Source: Malania oleifera
Taxonomy: Eukaryota; Streptophyta; Magnoliopsida; Santalales; Ximeniaceae
Direction of reading: 5' to 3'
Assembly: GCF_029873635.1 (NCBI RefSeq)
Contig: NC_080423.1
Coordinates: forward strand, 93,725,691 to 93,789,690
Length of the DNA: 64,000 nt
In this document: one piece after another, positions 57,418 to 64,000 of the stretch
Layout of the letters: each line of letters begins with the position of its first letter
Numbering within the stretch: the first letter of the stretch is position 1
Notes under the pieces: model-generated
What the model was told of the DNA's origin: nothing
Seen by the model: only the letters and a program-made list of their open reading frames with translations
Database searches by the model: none
Translations under genes and position numbers: made by a program

Positions 57418-57720
57418 TATGCTAGCATTGATTGCCATCAGAGAGTGGTAGTGTTTAGACTTCCAGAGGGACAGGAGTACAAATTCGTGGGATCACGTGT
57501 GCGCACCCCACCTCAGTTATTATCTGCTATTCAGGCACATAGATGGCTATCAGAAGGTTGTCAGGGATATTTAGCCTATGTGAAGGCTGTATCAGAATGG
57601 GAACTGAGGGTGGAGGATATCCCAGTGGTGAGGGATTTTCTTGATGTATTCCCCGAGAATTTGCCGGGACTACCTCCTGATCGTGAGGTAGAGTTCGTTA
57701 TTGATCTGGTTCTGGGGAAA
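57418..57720 (+). pseudogene. Gypsy pol fragment (protease end to reverse transcriptase start)
   Basis: The frame reads YASIDCHQRVVVFRLPEGQE, YKFVGSRVRTPPQLLSAIQA, HRWLSEGCQGYLAYVKAVSE, DIPVVRDFLDVFPENLPGLP and DREVEFVIDLVLGK without a stop. It is the linker between the end of protease (normally [15 protein letters not shown]) and the start of reverse transcriptase, the same region as 12400-12690 in B1. It begins exactly where the tRNA copy ends and ends exactly where the LTR start begins. It is the only internal coding sequence of the element. Confidence 0.88.
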
Positions 57721-57915
57721 TGTAAAACCCCAAAAAGAAATATAAAATATTAGTGGATTGATTTCCAAAAAATAAAATAAAATAAAATAATTAAATTTTT
57801 TTTCTTTTTCTTTTAAATCCGATTAATTAATTATTATTATTATTATTAGTATTTTTTATTTTATTTTTTAGAAATCAATCCACTAATATTTTATATTTCT
57901 TTTTGGGTTTTTACA
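57721..57915. repeat. Asymmetric palindrome made of LTR starts
   Basis: 57721-57785 is LTR position 1-65 (TGTAAAACCCCAAAAAGAAA onward). The following 130 bp are the inverted complement of LTR positions 1 to about 150, ending GGGTTTTTACA. The two arms share the variant ATTAGTGGATTG, where the 5' LTR has ATGAATGGATTG, so each arm is closer to the other than to the 5' LTR. That is what copying one arm from the other predicts. Confidence 0.85.
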
Positions 57916-57973
57916 GATAAAATGAGGATTCTTCCTCTTACGGGTAGAATCATAATCACTTCCCTTTTCGAAG

Positions 57974-58012
<39 letters not shown>

Positions 58013-59400
58013 GTATTACCTAATGCTTATATTAGTAATAATAACAATAAAATATGACAAAAATTAAAAACATAATATCATTATTTTTATTATTGTTATT
58101 TAAAATGCAAAATATATTATGATGCTGAAAACGTAAATTTCAATAAATATTGAGAGAATTTTAAAAAAAATAATTATTTTTTCCTTTTATAATTACCATT
58201 GAAACTAAAAATAATAATAAAAAAATTACATTTCTTACAATCCTAATCTAACAATAATCATACGTGCAATTTCATTCCTCCCCCTGTGACCCTGTCCTCT
58301 CTGGCTACAACACCACTGTGCGCACCAGGCGCAGCATAGAAGCAATAGCGTGCAATGCGCCACTTTCGCTGCCGTGAATATATAGGGATCTTTATTATGA
58401 ATTCTTTGAAAAGGAGGTTTAGGCCAGAGCGGAGAAGGCTCGTGATGAATTGCCGTCGTTTTGCTATCCAATGAGTGGAGGTTGGAGCTTGAATTCACCT
58501 TTTGCATTTGTCTTCCTTTTTATAAACCAAACCCCACAAAAAAAAAAAAAAAAAAAAATTTACTTCGGCTGGCAATCATTTGGACTCCATTTAAATTAAT
58601 AATTTTATTTTAAAAAATAAAAAGGATGAGAAATTTTATTTTAAAATAGGGTTATTACTTGTATATTTCTTATTATGTCATCTACTAATTAAAATAATAA
58701 AAAGGAATAGTAATTTTCGTGATGAAATTTTTTAAAATAGACATTTCTTATCTATTTCTTGTTATGAACTCATTAAAATTTCGCTTTTTTTATTTATTTT
58801 ATGATAACAACATTTTTTATATTGCTAACTATAACTAGTTTACTATAAATAATTTATTCATAGAAATAGGTATTTAAGAACCAAACCTAATCTAAATTTC
58901 TTAATATTTTTCTTTCATTTTCTTCAATTTTTTTTAAGTTTCAAATCGATCCTGAATTACTATCAAAAGTGTACTTCTATTTCATACTTTAGTTTGCTAA
59001 GTAATTAGGAATCTTAGGGCATGTTTGGTATTATTGCTATTTTATATTTTTTGTTTCTTTTTTTATACACTGAAAAAATAGATTAAAAAATACATTTATT
59101 TATGTTGTTGGTTTTCTATTTCTATTGTTGGTTTTCAGTTATTTGCGAAAAAATAAAAACTAGATTTTTATAACATCTCTTTTAGACAATTCTCGTCATT
59201 AGTTGGATGCTTATCGTAATGGAAAGAAAAAAAAAAAGATAATCAAATGAAGAAGAAGTGTGTCGAATGCTGGAAGACAAATTTTCAGGGAGAGTCAGCT
59301 TCACTCCAGAAGGTCCTCAAAGTGCATTGCACACCGAAGAGTGGGACTAGAAAGGGTGAGATCATGAAAAATTGGTCCCTCTAAAGAAGTAGCTACAGGT
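57916..59400. other. AT-rich sequence with microsatellite; possible gene fragment
   Basis: After the target duplication the pre-insertion sequence continues (AATGAGGATTCTTCC). A TAA-type microsatellite is at 57978-58012. 58235-58507 on the minus strand is open for 90 codons in GC-richer sequence, with a Cys-rich middle (LLLLCCAWCAQWCC); I do not recognise it and codon pattern alone does not make it a gene. A poly(A) run is at 58537-58558. The rest is AT-rich without features. Confidence 0.4.
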
Positions 59401-59414
59401 GGGATCACCTGGGT

Positions 59415-60105
59415 TTAGGGAGGCTCTATATCTGCCACAGGGGCATCCTCCATCTGAGAAGAATCGCCCTGTAACTCTCTCTTCTTCTTCTTCTTCTTAC
59501 TCGCCCTCTGTTTTTTTGCTTCAGCCATCACGATTTCGTATTGATTGAAGCCCATATCTACAAAAAAAAAAAAAGGTAATAAAAATTGGGCGAAGTAAAA
59601 TACATATGTATAGTACAAAGCTCATGAGCGATGAAGATTGGGGGAGACACGACTGAGTCCACATTGCACAAGAACTCGCTCCTTGAGCTGCTCGCTGTGG
59701 AGGACAATCCCCTATCGGGTACTAGTTTGGAGCTCCTATAGGATGACTTCCTCCAAGGGGGACAAAGTGGGAGCCAAGTGGCGCAACCGGGCTAAAACAA
59801 AGGGTAGAGTTAGATAAATAATATATAACATATACACGCACACAATAAGTAGAGGATAGAGGGAAGAACATCACCATCAAGAGGAGTAGACTAGATGCTG
59901 GGCCCATGATAATCTAGGTCCCCAGATGCAAAAAAGAACTGCAACTTCCAATTATGAATGGAAGAGCTACCAGGGGTGAATAACTTATAATCAGAAAGGG
60001 AGTTAAAATAGTGCAGATCCTTCTTACGAAGTGCTTTTTTATCTGAAAATAGCTTCAAAATAAAGGCACTGTAGGCTGATGACCTCTTTTGATAAGAAGA
60101 ATGGA
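59415..60105 (-). pseudogene. Part of a PF04195-like 'putative gypsy type transposon' gene
   Basis: On the minus strand 60105-59891 reads HSSYQKRSSAYSAFILKLFS, DKKALRKKDLHYFNSLSDYK, SIHNWKLQFFFASGD, then 59790-59650 ELQTSTR, IVLHSEQLKERVLVQCGLS, and 59573-59420 a lysine-rich stretch (MAEAKKQRASKKKKKKRE). The order and the W.L.FFFA and SEQL..R.LVQ.GLS patterns fit the C-terminal part of the plant protein family that is often filed under PF04195 in gypsy-like elements. Possible introns separate the parts. The family assignment is from memory of its motifs. Confidence 0.5.
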
Positions 60106-62255
60106 TGTAACGCCTCGGCCCGTTATACGGCCCCAAAGTGCTACTACACCTGTTTAATACACCTGTCCCTGATAACATACATATACAACCCACCCTGAAT
60201 AGGGACATATGTGTATTTCATACTGATATGCAATTCCATGCACAACGGAAAACATAAACATCCATATGAGAATCTAAAAGACATACCATAGTTTTCTAAC
60301 TGTATCCTCAAATACATACATCCATACTTAAAACATAATTAATTCTTACAACCCAAAAACGTTCTAAACTAGTCTATAGCATATAAAAAATAACTTACGT
60401 AAGCTAAAGACAAAACGACCCTTTCGGGTTCCTCTAGAAACTAGGACCAACGTCTTGTAGGACCTGAAACAAAGGTTGTATGTTGGGGTAAGACACTTCT
60501 CAATAAGGTGGAAGATATTACATTAGTGTGTGACCATATGCATTTATTTCAATTGAAAATAGATACATATAAGGAATATTCTCAATACTATAATATAAGA
60601 GAGATATATAGACATAAACCCTATGATAGATAGTTTAGCATCATAGCAAGTGAGAGTTCCCGAGGTTAGAGTAGGGTACAGGCCCATACACTGTACGATC
60701 TCTTCGCCCGGTACTCAAACCTGTGACTTTGCCCATTTTAGTTTTCAAATCATAAATATGCAAATTTAGAACACTGTCCAGTTTAGATACAATAATAACA
60801 ACTGGCAACACATTACCCCTTGGCCTACAAGTTATGCAATTTACTATAGTCTAACTAGCACCACCTGGTGCATTAATCCACTAATGGCCACTCCAATATC
60901 CAACCAACTATCTCGATACCCACACTAAAAATCATGTGTATGGTTGGCAACGAAACCGCGCTTAACGTTGAGCTTTTTAAGGCTCTCTTATAACGGTGAG
61001 CTTTTTAAGGCTCTCATATAACAGTGAGCTTTTTAGGGCTTTAATAGTAACAAGCTACGATTTCCAAATATCATATATACAACTTACTGTAAAACGAATC
61101 AACTTGTTTTACATTCACAAATCACTTGTACAATTTTCACAAACTCATACAATCTCACTGTGGCATAAACTGGCACACAACCTCGCGGTTTAACCCTTTT
61201 TACGTATACAGCTTGGTATATAACCAACACCTATTTTTCACATAGCAAAATGGAACTCCAGTTCCCATAGTTCATATACGTATTTAAACAGATTTACGTA
61301 TTCCATTTCATATCATATGTCACACCCATTTGATCAAAAATCTGCTATATAGTATACAACTCGATAAATAGCATTTAAATGAAAAATAAAGGATTCAAGC
61401 ATCTCCTACATTAAGATTAATGCAAATAAAGAAGTTTTGAAAATTTTGGAGATCATACGCCAAAACCCCTATTTTTATAAAAACTGTAAAATTGCAAAAT
61501 AGACATCTTTACTCGGGAAAACTTCGCAAATAAGCAGTCATATCATGCACATAAACATAAACTAACTTTTTAGCGGTTTATTTTTATAAAAAGACTGATG
61601 TAAACAAATCCCCTTACCTAAATCCCGAAAATAGAAACACGAACGGATCGGTCCAAAACAATGACCCGAGATCCTCAAAACCTAAAAACCAAAGAACGAT
61701 ACTTCTCTATAATCTTGACTACTACATAACTACCGACTCAAAAACGAAATCATATCCTTACCTTAATTTTAGGGACAATCCTGAAAATCTTCAAAACAAT
61801 GATCTGATCCGCTACAACTGTGGAGTTTCCTCCCCTGATCCACGCAAAAACCTTCGATCGTAGAAACAGACGACGAAGGATCGTGGAAAGAAAGAGAGAA
61901 CTCGTTGGTTCTACAGAAAGAGAGAGAAAGAGAGAGATTTTGGGTTTTCTTAACCCTTAAGAAACTAAAAATGATATTTATAGAGCCTCTGACTGAGTCA
62001 AATTTGTCGACGAGACGGCACCTTCATCGACGAACTAGCCACTCAGTTCATGGACGAAGCTCTAACTTCGTCGACAAACCCCATCCGGATATTTTCTTTG
62101 GCTCGTTTGGTATTTCTTCGTTGACGACACTCTGAATTTCGATGACAAAGAACTGAAGGGACTTCGTCGACAAACATACTGCCGTCATCGACAAACCCTG
62201 CTGTAATTCCCTTTTTACCCTTTTCTTATTTATTTTACGGGTTCAAGTCTCTACA
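60106..62255 (-). mobile_element. Solo LTR related to family C, TSD ATGGA/ATGGC
   Basis: Minus strand starts TGTAGAGACTTGAACCC (62255) and ends GGCCGAGGCGTTACA (60106), 2150 bp. Flanks are ATGGA (60101-60105) and ATGGC (62256-62260), one mismatch. It has TCGTCGACGA-type words (62000-62200), GA/CT tract (61918-61936), and the 14-mer as TGAGAAGTGTCTTA (minus; 60489-60502). Three similar phrases GTGAGCTTTTTAAGGCTCTC (60967-61045) form a short tandem repeat. It splits the PF04195-like frame between ...LVCFA and HSSYQK. Confidence 0.85.
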
Positions 62256-62530
62256 ATGGCAAAGCATACCAAGGTCAAGTATGAGTTGGGAGCTAGCTGC
62301 AAAGGAGCTTCATTATAAAAGTGAAATACATTAGAAAAGAAAGGGGAAAACAACAGTCTAAGGCCTAAGTTAAGAAAGTCGGTGTATAGGCAGATCTCAA
62401 TGGGACTTGGCTCTTGAGCGGACTCAAAGCTGGTGGGGCAGCCTAATTTGGATATTGTCAGGGATGGCAAATAAACGACGCACAGTATGCAAGTCTGCAG
62501 GGGAGAGGTTTGATCGAGCATTCCTTACAG
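62256..62530 (-). pseudogene. N-terminal part of the PF04195-like gene
   Basis: Minus strand: NARSNLSPADLHTVRRLFAI and PDNIQIRLP in one frame, then LNLGLRLLFSPFFSNVFHFY and NEAPLQLAPNSYLTLVCFA in another. The latter is the most recognisable motif of the family (LP..PFF..VL.FY..AP.QL.PNS). The gene continues at 60105 beyond the solo LTR. A frameshift near 62400 and stops show decay. Confidence 0.55.
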
Positions 62531-63164
62531 TAGTCAGAGGCATGGATTGAACCTCAGAAGAATTCATGAGGGTCAAGCTTTAAAAGGTCAAAAAGAAAAA
62601 CAACTTACGTTGTTCAAAGATTTGGATAAACCGTGCCTATTTCCTATAGTTTACTAGGAACACATTCGAAGGAAAGGAAGAACACGAAGAACATTCAAAC
62701 AGAATTTGAAGAACATTAAGAATGTGTGAAGAACAAAGCCAAAATAACACACACAATGCCAAAGAAAGCAAACAAAAGCAACGAAAGACACAAAGAGAAA
62801 GGAGGACGGCGAAGAGTACCCAATAGAAACAAAGGGAACCTTTCAGTCGAGACAAGGAAGAAATGAGCAAGTGAACGCTTTTTATAGAGAAAAGTTAGCT
62901 TGAATCTCCAAAAAGCACACATCACGAAAAGGCGAGAAACCATTAATTCATTTGCGTCTCGAGAAAATAATACAAGTCCCCATACAAGCAAGCAGTCCCA
63001 AGAAGATACATATCTTATCAGGTACAGACTCTGAACAGACGCATGCTGACAAAATTCTATATAACACGCATCCCAAGCAAATGGAACACCAAACAAATGT
63101 GCTTGAAACTCTGCAGGTACGTCCAAAAATAATGAAAGACCTTGAAACTTTGCAAGTACGGCCC
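62531..63164. other. Non-coding upstream region of the PF04195-like gene
   Basis: No gene is supported. 63100-63160 holds two copies of a CTTGAAACTYTGCARGTACG phrase (about 50 bp apart), which link to the repeats that follow. Minus-strand open stretches of 77-179 codons here have no family resemblance and run into the repeats. Confidence 0.4.
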
Positions 63165-63435
63165 AACTGATGAGCAATGCTCGTGAGGCTTGAAAAGAGC
63201 CCAAAAGATGAGCACGACTCATTAGGCAAAGAAGACCAACCCAACTGATGAACAATGTTCATAAGGCCTGAAGACAGCCCAAAAGATGAGCATAAGTCAT
63301 TAGGCGAAGAAAACAGACCCAATTCATGAGCAATGCTCATGAAGCCTGAAAATAACCCAAAAGATGAGCATGACTCATTAGGAAAAGAAAATCGGCCCAA
63401 CTAATGAGTAACGCTCATAAGGCTTAAAGACAAAA
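63165..63435 (+). repeat. 78-bp tandem repeat, about 3.4 units
   Basis: Units start at 63165, 63243, 63321 and 63399, with AACTGATGAGCAATGCTC-like beginnings and GCCCAAAAGATGAGCA in the middle. The units differ at many positions. Confidence 0.88.
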
Positions 63436-63825
63436 GAGCTGCTCGGCACAAAAATTCCCTTGAAGAGTTGCTCGGTACGAAAGTTCCCTCAAAGAGTTGC
63501 TCGGCACAAAAGTTCCCTCGAAGAGCTGTTCGGTACAAAAGTTCTCTTAAAGAGTTGCTCGACACAAAAATGCCCTTAAAGAGCTACTTGGTACAAAAGA
63601 CTCGCAAAGAGCTGTTCAACATAAAAAATGCCCTTGAAGAGCTGCTCGGCACAAAAGTGTCCTTGAAAAGCTGCTCAGCACAAAAAATGCCCTTGAAGAG
63701 CTGCTCGGCATAAAAATGCCCTCGAAGAGCTACTTGGCACAAAAGTTCCCTTGAAGAGCTGCTCAGCACAAAGTGCCCTCGAAAAGCTGCTCGGCATGAA
63801 ATTTCCTCAAAGAGTAGCTCGAAAA
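63436..63825 (+). repeat. 29-bp minisatellite, 14 units
   Basis: GAGCTGCTCGGCACAAAAGT and a TCCCTTGAA-type tail recur every 28-30 bp from 63436 to about 63812. Because 29 is not a multiple of three, all frames are mixed and the open stretches across it have no meaning. It directly follows the 78-bp array, whose last unit runs into it. Confidence 0.92.
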
Positions 63826-63845
63826 AACGCAATGATCATGGCTCT

Positions 63846-64000
63846 GCAAGCGGCATTATCCCTAAACATCAGCTTGGATCTGTAGACACCCTCACGATTT
63901 AGGCTCGGCAAAGTTGGGCACATGTGATACAAGCTGAACAAGCCGCATTATCCCTAAACATCGACTCGGATCGGCCGACACCCTCAGGATTTCGACTCGG
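63846..64000 (+). repeat. 92-bp tandem repeat, start of array cut by window end
   Basis: GCATTATCCCTAAACATC begins both units (63852 and 63944), followed by CTYGGATC and GACACCCTCA. The second unit runs to the window edge, so the array may continue. Confidence 0.8.

Larger units (their letters stand above)
54829..57915 (+). mobile_element. Aberrant gypsy retroelement with snap-back right end, TSD GATAA
   Basis: The unit is flanked by GATAA (54824-54828 and 57916-57920). Order: LTR 54829-57347; TT; antisense initiator tRNA-Met sequence 57350-57417; pol fragment 57418-57720; LTR start 57721-about 57785; inverted LTR start about 57786-57915. The left end is TGTAAAAACCCAAAAAGAAA and the right end its inverted complement, so both outer ends derive from U3. 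There is no gag, no normal 3' LTR, no integrase. The three junctions each fit a known error step of reverse transcription, and the target duplication shows that the whole was inserted as one unit. Confidence 0.88.

Noticed and set aside
58235..58507. 90-codon minus-strand frame as a host gene
   Set aside because: No recognised motif, no supporting exon or promoter context; recorded only as a possible fragment.
62716..63400. Minus-strand open frames of 179 and 150 codons
   Set aside because: They cross the 78-bp repeat (visible as repeated SSFGLF phrases) and have no family resemblance.
63436..63825. Regular 29-bp units as a CRISPR array
   Set aside because: There are no unique spacers; the whole unit repeats, and the context is a plant nuclear genome.

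Overview
The window looks like a repeat-filled, probably pericentromeric or otherwise heterochromatic, stretch of a flowering-plant nuclear genome, most likely a eudicot. The reasons are Tekay/Del-type Ty3/gypsy chromoviruses with about 2-kb LTRs and initiator-Met tRNA primer sites, SIRE-type Ty1/copia pieces, a MuDR-type transposase, tRNA-derived SINEs, MITE-like elements, and long AT-rich and microsatellite tracts. I see no intact host gene and no rRNA or tRNA gene. Almost every reading frame that makes sense is a broken transposon gene. Species cannot be named from the sequence.

Layout, left to right. 1-8929 is old AT-rich sequence with a deleted gypsy element (gag zinc knuckle joined to a 3' LTR, 1060-3566), a minus-strand solo LTR with a perfect 5-bp target duplication (4623-6645), and a SIRE-type copia gag pseudogene (8051-8928, minus). 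8930-23007 is a plus-strand tandem LTR-internal-LTR-internal-partial LTR array of one chromovirus family (B1, B2, B3). 23009-26028 is the 5' part of a minus-strand gypsy element. 26668-42023 is one minus-strand chromovirus (element C) opened by three insertions: a 443-bp foldback element in integrase, a SIRE-like solo LTR between the gag core and zinc knuckle, and a solo LTR in gag that itself holds an opposite-strand solo LTR. 42024-48040 is AT-rich sequence with MITE-like elements and two related SINEs. 48040-54828 holds a decayed MuDR-like transposase. 54829-57915 is an abnormal retroelement, described below. 58000-64000 holds a broken gene of the plant 'putative gypsy type transposon' (PF04195-like) kind, split by a solo LTR, and next to minisatellite arrays.

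The most unusual object is 54829-57915. It is bounded by the 5-bp duplication GATAA and starts with a full LTR. Next come about 68 nt that read as the antisense of almost the whole plant initiator tRNA-Met instead of the usual short primer site, then about 300 bp of pol, and last the start of an LTR followed by an inverted copy of that start. Both outer ends are therefore LTR U3 starts. It reads as a fossil of faulty reverse transcription (copying through the tRNA primer, misplaced strand transfer, snap-back priming) that integrase still inserted. The foldback at 30118-30560 also has TG...CA ends and a 5-bp duplication. Across the otherwise divergent LTRs there are shared small modules: a near-palindromic 14-mer (TGAGARGTGTCTCA type), a block around GTTGTGCAGCCTGAAGGC, and clusters of the palindrome TCGTCGACGA upstream of the TATA box. 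All comparisons were made by eye; identities and family names are therefore approximate.
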